From positions 4,774,001-4,838,000 of the forward strand of contig JBLDXI010000024.1 in NCBI GenBank assembly GCA_047495785.1: 64,000 bases of DNA. The letters run 5' to 3'. Below are positions 41,584-54,000 of this stretch, piece by piece. Made by a program: the position numbers and the translations under genes. The DNA is from Lepidodermella squamata (lineage: Eukaryota > Gastrotricha). Under the pieces are notes generated by a model. The model ran no database searches and was not told where the DNA came from. It saw only the letters and a list, made by a program, of their open reading frames with translations. Position 1 is the first letter of the stretch, and every line of letters begins with the position of its first letter.

Positions 41584-44376
41584 ATGAAAGGGGGAACACT
41601 GGTTTCATCTACTACTTCAGCCTTGCTTTTGATGGCTAATGTTGTTGTATCCTTGGCTTTCTTTCCTAAGCAGGGTCAACTGCAGTTCTTCTTGCCAATG
41701 GATGAGTCTGCTGGACTAAACGATGTCAGTAAGACGACAGCAACAGCAGCTACTGAAGGCGTTCTGCAAACCTCTATTAATGGACCTAACGGGCTCCCGA
41801 ATTCATCTTACGGCGTCGGAACCACAAGCGTTTGCTCGGTTGCTTTAACGAAAAAATCGCCAGATATGGCAATCTCGTTCAATTTCTTCCCGGATTACAC
41901 AAGCACCGGTGGGGGGTTATTCACTCTATCTAGCAAGGCTGTGTCGAACTTATTGACAGCAGGTTACAATAATTCAGCATTCTATGTTAGGCTGCAAGGC
42001 GTCGAACTTGGAAAGGCTTCTTATGCTTCGAAAGAAGGACAATGGATCCACATAGTTGTTACCTACAGATATAGCTACAGTTCACTTCTTGTTTACGTAG
42101 GTGAAACCTTCAAAAGCTTTGACAATGTGACTTTAAGTCTGGACAACCTTCAAAAAATCACGATAGGGAGATCTGAAGACGCTCCAATGGGAAAAACCGA
42201 CGCCATTGCATGTTTTTCGCAATTTACGAGGACTTTAGCCAAGGATGAGCATAGCCAACTACTTGGGGCTTGCGGCGATTGGAAGGCGAAGTCGTCCGTA
42301 ATAGTCAACTCATCATGGCCATATGATAAAAATTTGCAATTTCTGCTACCCATGGATGACTATTCCTATCTAAACGATGTATCTTCACGAGCTGAAACTA
42401 ACGGTTCGTTCAACCAAGGCGTTATGGGAGCACTTCAGAAATCGTTTAATGGACCATTTGGATCTGCTACTTCCTCCCATCGGCCCGTAGGAAACCGAGT
42501 TGCCAATGCTTATCCTTTGACGATGCCGAAATCTCTAACCATCGCATTTTACGTTTACATTGGCAGCCAATATACAGATACTCGCGGTCTTGTTGGCTAC
42601 TACAACATCGCATCTAATAAATATATTTTTCGCTTAGCTTTCATAGCACCATATTATTTAGTAATCTTCGCAGGAAATATTGAGATCGCTAGGCATTACA
42701 CTCTGCAACCTAGCGTTTGGCACTTCGTGGCAATCACTTTCAATGATAAGACTTCAGAGCTGACAATTTACACCGACTCACTGAGCCTTGGAACCTATCC
42801 CGTTACAGGGCTTGATTTCTCGAACGCGGACTTCACATCCTTCGGCATCATGCTCGAAAATGAAAGTAGTGGTTCCGAGTTGAAATTACGTGATACTGAT
42901 GGTTTGGCATGTGCCTTCCAGTACGACATCCCTCTTGGGCTGGCGGAAATCACAGCCCTGCCTGGTGCTTGCAAATATTGGCGAAGTTCTCAACTGACAA
43001 CGACAACTTCGTCAGCTTCATCTACAGCAAGCACGACGATCCAGGCTACAACTACTTCAAGGACAACGACAACCCGGGCATCACCAACAGGGCAAACCTC
43101 AACTTTAAGTTCAACAACTTCAACTAGGTCCCCTACCACTTCAAGGCCGACTACTACATTACCTCTGTCTATGGTGAGAGCTGTGACCGAAGGTATTGCA
43201 CCATCGACTACGACTGCCGCTACAACATATGCACCGAATTTAGGAAGCAAGCTCGCGAGACCTCCCTCAGTACTTGAAAGCCTGATTCCGCAAATGCCAA
43301 CAATTTCGACAGAGCCACAACATGCCGGCGCGTTGATGAAAGAATGCGATCACTTCTCATCCGATCGCTTCGTTCCGCCAAACAATGGCAACCCAACAGT
43401 GGTAACGATAGCATTCAATGTTGCTAGCCTTAATGAGGTCAGTAACGTGGAAGAGACAATAGAAGTCGTTGGTAATGTATTTCTATCGTGGAATGTCACA
43501 ACTTGCCCACTCAACAGTTCGTCGGTGATCATCAAACGAGTGGAGCCTCTCTATGTCCCGTCGCCCGATCTTGTTTGGATTCCGAAACTTCGATTTCCAT
43601 CGATTGCAAGCGGGAACGTTTTTATGAAGGAAACTTCAAGCGAGCCTTACGGCAGGGACCTGACTGTCAAAGTCACGCCAGGCAAGAATAATTTCACCTT
43701 TGACTTCTTCTGGACCAGCGAAGGGATCTACAAGTCGAGCTGTGAGCTGGATCTAGGGCCGTTTCCTTTTGACCGGCAGATCTGTGCAATCTCGATTGAA
43801 ATGGCCAGGCCTACGAGCGTAGTCCTATTTGATCAGAGCGCAGAATTATTCTCGTGGCAGGATCTGGTTACAACGGAGTGGCGTTTGGTGTCTTCGTCAG
43901 TAAAATACGGGAAATCGCGATTCAAGGGCTACGATGTTCACAGTGTCGATTTTATCGTCGAGCTCGCGAGAATTCCAGACTATTATGTTATCAACCTCGG
44001 CTTACCGAGTGCTTTGCTGGCTGTTATTGATTTGGCCACGTTTCTGATGCCACCGGATGTCCCAGATCGGCCGAATTTCGCGATCACTACCCTACTCGCG
44101 CTTACCGTAGCGCAATCCGATGTTATGAGTCAGTTGCCGAAAAGTCAGGAAAGAATTTTGCTGGGCGACTACATAAAAGGAACGGGACTTTTTGCTGCAG
44201 CCATCGCTATCTATCACCTTCTGGCGTGCCTTCTTGCCGTCACTGATTGGGGCGAGCGGCGGGTCTTGCGCAAGAGGTTGAGTTTCATTCGAATTTTGGA
44301 TCTACTGGTTTTTCTGGCTGCGCTCGTGGCTTTTATTACAATTCATGCTTATTTCGCGAGAGCGGCGCAAAACTAG
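41584..44376 (+). CDS. LamG-LamG-Cys-loop receptor fusion, copy 2, intronless
   Basis: 930 aa from the Met that starts a signal peptide; the frame stays open upstream to 41365, but that part is basic and lacks a signal, so it is left as 5' UTR. LamG 1 starts at LQFFLPMDESAGL, LamG 2 at LQFLLPMDDYSYL; a linker of Thr/Ser repeats follows, then the receptor from ECDHFSSDRFVPPNN. The Cys-loop reads CELDLGPFPFDRQIC. M2 is PDRPNFAITTLLALTVAQSD with Asp -1' and Leu 9'. The M3-M4 link is about 20 residues (TDWGERRVLRKRLSF) and M4 ends IHAYFARAAQN. Domain order equals copy 1, but the linker intron is absent, and all 2.8 kb are uninterrupted. It lies in tandem, same strand as copies 1 and 3. Likely a membrane cation channel subunit; the ligand is unknown. 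Confidence 0.92.
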   Translation: MKGGTLVSSTTSALLLMANVVVSLAFFPKQGQLQFFLPMDESAGLNDVSKTTATAATEGVLQTSINGPNGLPNSSYGVGTTSVCSVALTKKSPDMAISFNFFPDYTSTGGGLFTLSSKAVSNLLTAGYNNSAFYVRLQGVELGKASYASKEGQWIHIVVTYRYSYSSLLVYVGETFKSFDNVTLSLDNLQKITIGRSEDAPMGKTDAIACFSQFTRTLAKDEHSQLLGACGDWKAKSSVIVNSSWPYDKNLQFLLPMDDYSYLNDVSSRAETNGSFNQGVMGALQKSFNGPFGSATSSHRPVGNRVANAYPLTMPKSLTIAFYVYIGSQYTDTRGLVGYYNIASNKYIFRLAFIAPYYLVIFAGNIEIARHYTLQPSVWHFVAITFNDKTSELTIYTDSLSLGTYPVTGLDFSNADFTSFGIMLENESSGSELKLRDTDGLACAFQYDIPLGLAEITALPGACKYWRSSQLTTTTSSASSTASTTIQATTTSRTTTTRASPTGQTSTLSSTTSTRSPTTSRPTTTLPLSMVRAVTEGIAPSTTTAATTYAPNLGSKLARPPSVLESLIPQMPTISTEPQHAGALMKECDHFSSDRFVPPNNGNPTVVTIAFNVASLNEVSNVEETIEVVGNVFLSWNVTTCPLNSSSVIIKRVEPLYVPSPDLVWIPKLRFPSIASGNVFMKETSSEPYGRDLTVKVTPGKNNFTFDFFWTSEGIYKSSCELDLGPFPFDRQICAISIEMARPTSVVLFDQSAELFSWQDLVTTEWRLVSSSVKYGKSRFKGYDVHSVDFIVELARIPDYYVINLGLPSALLAVIDLATFLMPPDVPDRPNFAITTLLALTVAQSDVMSQLPKSQERILLGDYIKGTGLFAAAIAIYHLLACLLAVTDWGERRVLRKRLSFIRILDLLVFLAALVAFITIHAYFARAAQN

Positions 44377-45047
44377 AGCCGCAATGTCCTCTATTTTTAA
44401 TCAATTGTTTGCTCTGTAAGTTAGAAATGAATATCACAGGTTATGGTTGAATTTTATGAAATTTAAAAATGGCTTTCTCTTTTTCACTTAATATGTAACG
44501 ATTTCATATATACTTGTTGAACATATTCTCGATGGATATTCTGACGTTATTTTATTTATTAAGTTATTTTAATCATCTTTTCTTGGTTAAATGCGGCCAT
44601 GGTCGAGGTAGTGTAAGTGTATCCTAATCCTTTTCAAATCCTTCAGATCTTTCTGTCAATAAAACGCGAATCTCTGCAAGATTGGTTTTTTTAGAAAACA
44701 GCAGGAGAAAATGAACGCACTAGAAATTTGCTTGCAACCATTTTCAAATAGGAGATTTCACGAATTTCGGGAATATTTTGATGAATGTGCATTATTTCAG
44801 CCGTCTCTTGATATAGCTAACGGCAGCACTCAGATATTCCTTTTCCAGTCAGTTGTGGTTTTTGTTAGGCCGATTGGCCCAACTGAAACAATTTTTTTTC
44901 GAAAACTATTCGACTTGAGAAAATAAAAAAATCCCGATTCATCACCAATCCAGAGTTTATTACAATAACAAATCGATTAATAAAACAGAAGTAATATATC
45001 ACCGGTCAATTAAGGAAGGCACTCATCAGTTCATCAACATCGCAATT
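44377..45047. other. Convergent spacer
   Basis: Lies between the 3' ends of LamG-channel copy 2 (+) and FANCI (-). On the minus strand AATAAA occurs near 44955-44960, a plausible polyadenylation signal for FANCI. Nothing else recognised. Confidence 0.45.
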
Positions 45048-48000
45048 TTAGTCAGCTTGCTGCGAATTCAACAGCTTTCGCTTCTTTCCAGTCTGCGGCG
45101 CTTTCGGCCGGCTGTAACTCTCCTCGTCCTCTTCGTTACCCTCGCCATTCTCATCAGACTCCTGCCTAGAAGCCATCGGCCGCTTTTTCGGCGGCGGATT
45201 GTCCGGAGTTTTCTTCTGGCTCTTCTTCTGCGACTTTGCCTGCGATTTAGACGGCGATTTCTGGGTCGACTTCCCCGCATTTTCCCCACCACCTGTTGCT
45301 TTTCCCCCGACAACTTCTAACCTAAGCCGGAAATCACGAACCGTCGACCGTTTCATATTCGCCCCCAATCCGTGCAAACCTTTCCGCTTTGAAAGTCGCA
45401 AAACCATTTGTTCGTACTGTTCAATTGCAAAAATTAACGACGGCAAAAGACGGGCCTCAAGTGAGGACCCGCCACTAGCAGCTTTTGGGGTGACAGACCG
45501 AGCAGCCTCCTCTTGCTCTTCCTGATCCGGGTCATCCTCGTCCATATCGTCGTCCTTCTTCTTTTTAGCCGCTTTTTTCTTAGCGGCTTTCGCCTTTTTC
45601 TTCAAAGTTTCCTGTTCCATGGTCTGAAAACGCGACATGGCGTCGTAGATCACAGATTGGAACTCGGCCCCTGTTACGCGGACCAATTCGTTGAAGCCAT
45701 AGGGCAGCCACCCGGCTTTGTTCCCCTTCGCAAACATTCCCAAAGCTGATTGGACCAACCGAGTTGATCGCCAAAGCGAATCGTAGAGCTTTGTCAGAGT
45801 TTTCAGGGCATTCAGCAGCACAGCTCGAGATTCCAAGTTCGACTCCAAGATACCTGTAAAATATAATGCGGAAAGACTGGGAAGAAAACGATAATTCCAC
45901 AAACTTTTCAGAGATTTGACCAATGCGTATTGGTGTTCGAACACGCTTTTCCAGAAATTGTCTCGTAATTTCGGAATTTTTTGCCCCGGATTAGCCGGGT
46001 TGAGGATGACGTTAGGACTGTCGTCTGGAATCATCAGCCAGAGGCGAATAAGTTCCAGTACGAAGTTGGCATCGACGAGTTCGATTTCGACCTGGTGCAG
46101 TAACGGGGCGATTGAGCAGGTCATGGCGTTGGAAGGCGTGATGCTCGCGAATGTGCCTCGGGCCGGGGCGGCTGCCACACGGTCTGAGCCTTGGCTTTCC
46201 GTGGCTTCAGCATCTGGCCGGCCGAGTTTCTGAGACACTTCTTCACTCAGTTCCTGCAACATCGAGCGATACTTGCGGTCGCAGCGATAGCCTGGGTTAG
46301 AGAAGTAAACGTAACTCATTATCTGAGCAGAAAATCGTTCAAATCAAATGCTACAAGCTGCAATGCACAAAGAAAAAATGAAAAAATCTCAGGGGCAAAC
46401 CTGATTCCAGTAGAAAATCGATAGCCGCCTTGCACGAAGCATTCCGGTTGATTTCCTTCGCGCAACACAGCTGTTTGATTTCTTCATCAGCTTTCACAGC
46501 AGGGGGGGTCAAGTTATCGCCATCCTGCACATCCGTCCTCGCCGCCAGCGATTTCACCAGCGCCAACAACGCCGCAAATTCATGGCCAAGCGATGCGTCT
46601 TTCGCTGTCGAAGCGCTTGTCGCGTTTGTAACATCGCCGGGGTTGGCTTCAGTCACAACTTCGGTCATGAGCTGGAAAAACGCGCCGATGAAGGCCGATC
46701 GAAGTTTGGTCTCATCGCCCTCGTCCTCGTCGATGTCAGTCGCCAGTTCGAGTAGGAGGTCTCGCATACTAGCGGCTGATTGGTTCGTCGCAGCTGCAGC
46801 GCTTTGTGGCGGCTGGGCGATGGGTAGGACTCGTTTTGGCCGGGATAGCTGTGAGAAAACCGACTGCAGGAAGTCGTAGCATGCCGTAGATACAATTCGA
46901 GTGTCGTCACGCATTCGCTCAAAACGACCTTGCACAATTTCCAGGGAAATTCTGTCGAAACAAAAATCAATAATACAGTGAAGATCTACCTACGCCTGGT
47001 TCCACACACTTTTCGCATACGGTTTCACACGATTTCTATTGCTCCGAAGGAGACTTGAAATCAATTCAGAACATAACTATAAGGACTGTATGTTTTACCG
47101 GTAACCGGGAACTAAATGCCGCGTATAAAGCAATCCAACATGAAATTGTAGGCCAGGACTATAATCCCAGGATTTGCTTATCAAATCCACCTTATGGCGT
47201 GTCAATCCTCAATACAGTAAATGTCTAATATAGCGTTAGCTTTTATCGGCATAAGTGCCCTTATATTGAATGTTGACATTGAACCTGATTTTTGATAGCC
47301 CAGTGAATCCCAAATTGACCACAAACTGGATTCGAATTCAAATCCATTTTATTCTATTTGAGTGAAGATATCTCTATTTGTATTCGAAATTTCAAGTATC
47401 GATCAGTATAAATTTACGAAGATTGATAATTCAGGAAGTTCGATGGATCGGTATCCTTCAAAATATCAAAATTCAATTCCTCGATATTGACGGGCTTCAA
47501 TGTTCAAAAATAATGTTGATATCAACATTACATAGAAACCCCACTGCTAAAAATCTTCGCGGTAATCTTAAATTTGCGTATCGACCATTGAGCATTTTAT
47601 AGTTTCGCGAAATTTGATTCTCAAGTATAAGTGTCGCAAGTATATTGGTAGCCTGAAATCTGGAACAACGCCAAATTATTTCGCGAACATTTTTCAACTC
47701 AAGTAAAGATTGAGCAATTCGTCTTTTTGGAAATGTCAAATTTTTCAATTTTTTCCCAGGCATGCATATCAGCCCCAAAATAAACATGTTTTTGACGAGG
47801 AAAAACAAGAAGCAAAATATTAAATTCGGCGCCCAACCGACAGTCAAATGAAAATGTGAGTGATGAACGAAAAATTCTATTCAAAGTAAACAGCAACGCC
47901 ACAAGGAGCGCTTAACAGCCACGTTAATGAAAAATTCCTAATTTTTCGGTCCGGATATGAGCGCTGAACATGCCGAATTTCGACAGCACCGTGGTACACT

Positions 48001-51000
48001 GCGATCAAAGGCACACTCTAATTTTCGTGAACATTCGATAAAAAGTTGGAAATACAATGAGACGTATAGCTATAACGGCATTGATTCTGGCTTGCGCATC
48101 CCTGAAGCCATCGGCCGGTTCATTCTGGCCGCCAAGGGGGCCGCAATACGTGCAATTCTTTCTGCCAATGGATGACACCAAAACGCTGGTGGACGTAACG
48201 AACAAAACCGCAGTTACAACAAGTGGAGCCCCGCAAACTGCCATTCCCGGGCCATTCGGAGTGGCGAATACGTCTTACGGCATTGGGAATTCTCGAGCCA
48301 TCTGTACGATTACAACTAGAACGCCATTTACCAGTGATTTCACGATCTCATTCTACTTTTACCCTGATGCAGCTGATCAGACTACAGAACGCGGAATTTT
48401 CTGGTTTTCTGATACAACCTATGGTTACAACAGATTATCGCTGTCGTATTCAAAATCTGATTCCAGTTTGACGCTGCGAACATCGAGCGGTCAATTCGGT
48501 TCTGTGCCCAACGCAGTGACACCTGGCAAGTGGAACTTCGTGGCGATAACGAACGCTCAAAATACCGTGACAGTTTACACTGGAGACCAAACACCTAGCA
48601 GTAAAGCTTTCACTAAAATTGCCATCTCCATTTCGACGGCTTACACGGTATACATCGGGAAATCAGAGACATCTAGCCTGGCAAAAAACGATGCGATCGC
48701 GTGCTTCATGAGCTATGGCTCAGAGTTAGCCTCGGACGAGGTGCAACAACTCCCAGAGTACTGCCGTACATGGAGGGACAAAAAGCAAACTTCGCCGCTC
48801 AGTACGTGGCCGAAAAACTCAAACTTGAAGCTATTCATGCCGATGGATGACTATTCGTATTTAAATGATGTCGCCCGCGGAATAGATGTGAACGGCAATG
48901 GCAATCAGAACAGCTGGCTGGGAGCGCTTCAAACAACGTTAAACGGACCATTCGGACAGCCGAATTCGTCATTCGGACCGGTTGGCAACAGAATCGCAAC
49001 ACTTATATGGTTGGGGAGCACACCATATTTCCCACCGTCAATGACACTCGCCTTCTACGTCTTCATCAGTAGTAAAACGACCGATACGAAGCGTGGAGTA
49101 ATAAGCTTTTATTCGAATCAGCTAACGAAGAAGAATTTCTTCCGAGTGATTTACGAGCCGTCAAATACACTGACTGTTACACTGGGCGCAACTTCTCTCC
49201 TTTCAGTTTCCCCTGTTTTAACGGTCGACAAATGGGTTTTCCTCGCGATAACTTACAATGCAACGAGTAGAAATGTAGAAATTTTCTCAGGCTCGCCCGT
49301 TAACTCTTGGAAATCAATGAGTGTTTCGAATCTCGATTTTACTGCAGCAAGCGAACTGCGGCTCGGCGGTTCGGTCGATGGCTGGGATAGCACTACTAAT
49401 ATCCCACTGCAATCAGGCGACGCTATGGCTTGCCTATTCTACTACGACACGGTTTTATCCAATCAGGAGATCGACCTTCTGCCTAATGCGTGCCAGTATT
49501 GGAGGACGGCCCCACCGACTACAACTACCTCCACTACATCGACATCAACTTCAACATCCTCGTCGACTTCAGCTAAATCCACATCCATGTCTACATCCAC
49601 GTCGACTGCTTCAGCTACGACCGGTGCTTCTTCAAGCACCACAGCGGCAATGACTACAACTACGACCCCTCCAGCAACGCCAATGCCAACGCAACCGAGC
49701 ACCAAAGAATATGTCATGCCGCCTATAACTGAAACGGTAACTGCGAAACCAGTCTACCTACAAGACTATGCTGGGAAGCCACCGTCAGTCGTAGAAAGCG
49801 TTATCCCGGTGATGCCACCTGAATCAAGCAATCCTGAGCCAGTTTCAAATTTTTTGCAAGAGTGCGACCACTTTTCGTCTGAACGCTCTGTCCCGCCGAA
49901 CAACGACCAACCGAATTTGGTGACTATTGCCTTCAACGTCGCTGGCCTAAACGGGATTGACAATGTTGAGGAAACGATCGAAATAGCTGGTGTGGTAGTC
50001 TTGACGTGGAATGTCTCAACCTGCCCAATGAATAGCACAACCGCAGTTACGAAGGTCGCCCAGTCTCTGTACGTACCTTCTCCTGGTGCTATATGGACAC
50101 CGAAACTACGATTCACGAGCACGGCTACGGGTAATGTCTTCATGAAGGAGACGAGCAACGAGCCGTTTGGCGTGGACTTGACAATGACAATGGAACCTGG
50201 TGCCGTGAACCAAACTTTCGCGTTCTTTTGGACAAGTGAAGGCATTTACAGATCTGTTTGCACACTCACTCTCGATCGTTTCCCTTTCGACCGGCAAACA
50301 TGCACTTTTACCTTCGAGCTGGTGCGATCAACGAAGGTTGTTAAGTTCGATGAAACAAAGAATCTTTTCTCATGGCAAGACGTCGTCACGGAAGAATGGC
50401 GATGGGTTTCGTCGCAAGTCAACTATGCGCCGGGCTACTTCAAAGGCTTCGAAGTTCACCATGTTGAGTACACAGTTGTACTGGAGAGAATTCCCGACTA
50501 CTACATACTCAATCTCGGTTTGCCAAGCGCATTGCTGGCTGGTCTGAATTTGGGTACATTTTTCCTGCCGCCTGATGCCCCGGATCGGCCGAATTTCGCA
50601 GTCACAACTCTTCTAGCGCTTACGGTCGCCCAATCGGACGTTTTAGGCCAGCTACCGAAAACTCAGAACAGAATTCTTATGGGTGACTACATCAAGGCAG
50701 TCGAACTTTTCGCAGCTTCAATCACTGTCTATCACCTGCTAGCCTGCCTCCTCGCTGGGACAGATTGGGGGGTGCGAAAAATATTTGGCAAGAAAATCAG
50801 TGTTGTACGTTCGATAGATCTGCTAGTTTTCTTGGCAGCAACGGTGGGTTTTGTTGCAATTCATGCTTATTGCGTACGAATGATGAACCAGTAAGACAGC
50901 TTATGTCTAGCTCCAACTATGAATTTCATTATTCAAAATGAATGAAAATTGGGTGATCTTGAAGTATGTACGGAGATAGAAATGTCAGGCGAAGTCAAAA

Positions 51001-54000
51001 ATTTCCATAATTTACTTATATCCTTTCTTAATTCATACTTATACAAGCAAATAGATTCGTAGATGGATAGACGCGTGGAAAACGGAAACAATTAATTTTG
51101 CATTCATCGAGTCTTATATTTCATATTTCAAACTTCAAAGTGTCTAAACCGCTTGTCTAATTTTATATCACATCATACTCTCTGACATTGTGAAGTGCTC
51201 TTGATACATTATACTTTCTTACCTCAAGGCAGTTTATCATATTTTTAGCTGTCGCCTCTATTTAATCATCTTACAAACAAATTGTATAAGCGTGAAAGAT
51301 AGCATCTGTTGTAATACAATTATTATTTGTTGTAATTATTTAGAACTTACGAGACCAATTTCATATTACGTGAAATCTTTGTCATCTCGAGTGTGATGAA
51401 TATTTTCGATGAGGCTTTTATTCTCTACCTGTATCTTATCCAATACAAATAAAGGCAAAAAACCAAATATTCAAGACCCGTTATCCGTTATGTTAGGATC
51501 AAAAATATTAGCAAACACGGTAGCAATCCTGAACAGGTTCTGCGATCAGGACTTTTCCGCAATATTTGAATTTTTGTTGAACAAGAGCAGGATCATATCG
51601 GTATGATTGATCAATAATGGAATCGCGAGGATTCGATGTAAACAAAGTGGCAGGATATGAAACCGGCGCTACTGTGCCCTGTGCCGCAGAAAAAAAACAC
51701 AACCGAAAAACTGTGGAAATGAATCAACGAATCTATAAAACTAAATCATCGATTCAGATGGAAAAAATACAAAACCTGCACGCGAAAATGGGAAAATCAA
51801 TAGAAATTCGGTGGAAGTATAGAAGTTTCATAAGCTTGTCGATTCATAATCTGATTTTCAAGTGAATTTCAATTCCCTGCCAATTTCGCGACATTTCTCC
51901 AGGAAAATTTTGAAATAATGAAAATTTGTCGCGCATCAAGAGTAGACACTGGTCAAAGAAAATTACCTGGCCAACCGGTACGCTGCTTCTGTTAGCCGAC
52001 GATTCTCCGCAAAGCCACTCTTCGCTGCCGAGTGGAGCAGAAACGACACCAACGGCAGCAGACTGTCATCATCCGACTCCGACCTCACCAAACGATCCGC
52101 TCCGCCTTGGCCCAAGAACGCCCGCGTCAAATCGCTCACGAATCGTTCGACAAAGCCCAAATCAATGTAGTAAGTCGGCGAATGTTTAGCCAGCAGTGCA
52201 ACAACCAAAGCTAACCGCGCCTGGGCACCTGATCCGCCGCCCTTTTTGCCATCTTTCTTACCAGCATCGCCCTTCTTCGCGCCGCCTGGTTTCCCACCTT
52301 TCCCAGCACCAGGCTTTTTTCCATTCAGCAAACCACCTGTTGCCGGGATTGCATCGTTGATTCTCAACATAGTTTTGTACAGCTTCAGCACTCGCAAACA
52401 CCTTTTCGCCCTGGGTGATAGGTCCTGGGTTGGCGTGACGCCTGTGAGATTCAACTCATCCCCACGGCCAGCAGCTTCGTGTTCGCTGTATGCCACCTCC
52501 AACATCGCAGATAAGGTGCAAATAATAAGCTTGCATCGTGGGGCGTCAAGATCTGGATCGGCTTTGTCGGGAAGAAGTTCATTAATGCTGCTATTGAAGA
52601 CCAAGCGATCAGCGAGCCACGCGAGTCGTTCACGCATCTGCTCGCAGATTTCGGGCCGGTCTTCTGGTTCGATGCGATCAGCCTCGGCTAAACAGCGGTT
52701 AATGCAGAACAGCAAATCCGCTATCGGCTCAATCAGCTAAAATGAAAAATTGAAAGAAATATTTACCGAGCAATTGGTGTAACAGAAATATTATTACTTC
52801 ATAAAAAAAACCAAAGATTCTATAAATTCGCATGATATGTTTGCACAAATATTGGCCAGGTTGAACTGAAAACAAACAAGACTAACCGCAACGTTGTTTT
52901 TTATTTTTTACTACTATTGGTCAAGAGACGTCAAATGTTTAACTGAAATCCTGTATCATCTCCTACAACAACGTGAGTTCGGTTTGTGAGCTTGAGCACG
53001 CATCATCTGATAAGCGAATGCGCTTCGACGTTCCATCGGTCACACTGAGCGAGTTAACTTCTGAAATAGCGACATATCCTCAAAAACTGTCGACTTCCAA
53101 GGAAAGAATTCGGCTTTAAGAAAGACCCCGACTCCGAAGCCGAAAAGGTTGGATTTTACAATAATCATTCGGAAAACAATCGTGGTTACTGATTTTTTGG
53201 TCAAATCATCTGATTTGGTCAAATCGCTTTTTCCAATTTCAATCACCAAATGCTTTACACGGGTGTTGCTGAATTTCTACTGCAACTACTTTCTACTTTG
53301 TACTACAACCGCTACTACAGCTCAGTTTTTCAATAATGAAGATGAGAACCAAATCGATTTAATCGAATCTGATGAAGTTTTGTTGAGCGAAGAATGGATT
53401 AATGATGGCAATACTTTCTCATTTCTCACAAGCTTTTTTGAAGTAGAATTTAGAATGAAATTCAAAATCGATGTTTTAAGTATTTTATCGGTGGTCGAAC
53501 TAGGTCCGGGTTCTCCCAATGAGAATATCGGCGCTCATAGACGAGCCCGATAAGATCGCTAGCAATCTCGACAACCTCCAGCCATGACTTCACACGACGA
53601 CGACTACAACATCGGATTTTTTTCATCAGGAGTTTTGATTTTTGGGAATTTTCTACTTTCGATCATGCGCTCTACAGCCGTACTTTTATGAACAATGATT
53701 GCGAATTCTGACGTTTCATTCGCCTCCTGAAAAACGAAGACCGTCGAGCTAGCGGTGAATGCAAGATTTGGTCTAGAAAACATTCAAGTCGAGCAATGCT
53801 GCTCTTGGAGTGGAACACCAGTAAGCCACAATTTTCTTGAAATTGCAATCCGACACGAAGTCCTCACGGCGCTGAGCCTACTCGACGTCTTATCAAGTTC
53901 ATTGACTCGATGTAGTTAATTCAAGCTTATTTGTATTGATGATTTGCGCTAATCCTACTTAATTCCACTTACGCGGTAAAGATTTTGGGTTGAGTACAGG

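Noticed and set aside
42909-43127. Open frame rich in Asn, Asp and Tyr overlapping the linker of copy 2
   Set aside because: It is the Thr/Ser linker read one base out of frame; the paralogous linkers give similar artefacts.
45057-46970. Plus-strand frames opposite the last FANCI exons, and extra minus-strand frames there
   Set aside because: Shadows of the FANCI coding sequence; composition follows its Lys/Glu-rich codons.
53149-53553. 134 aa open frame in a FANCI intron
   Set aside because: No signal, domain, repeat or splice partner; AT-rich composition like the surrounding intron.
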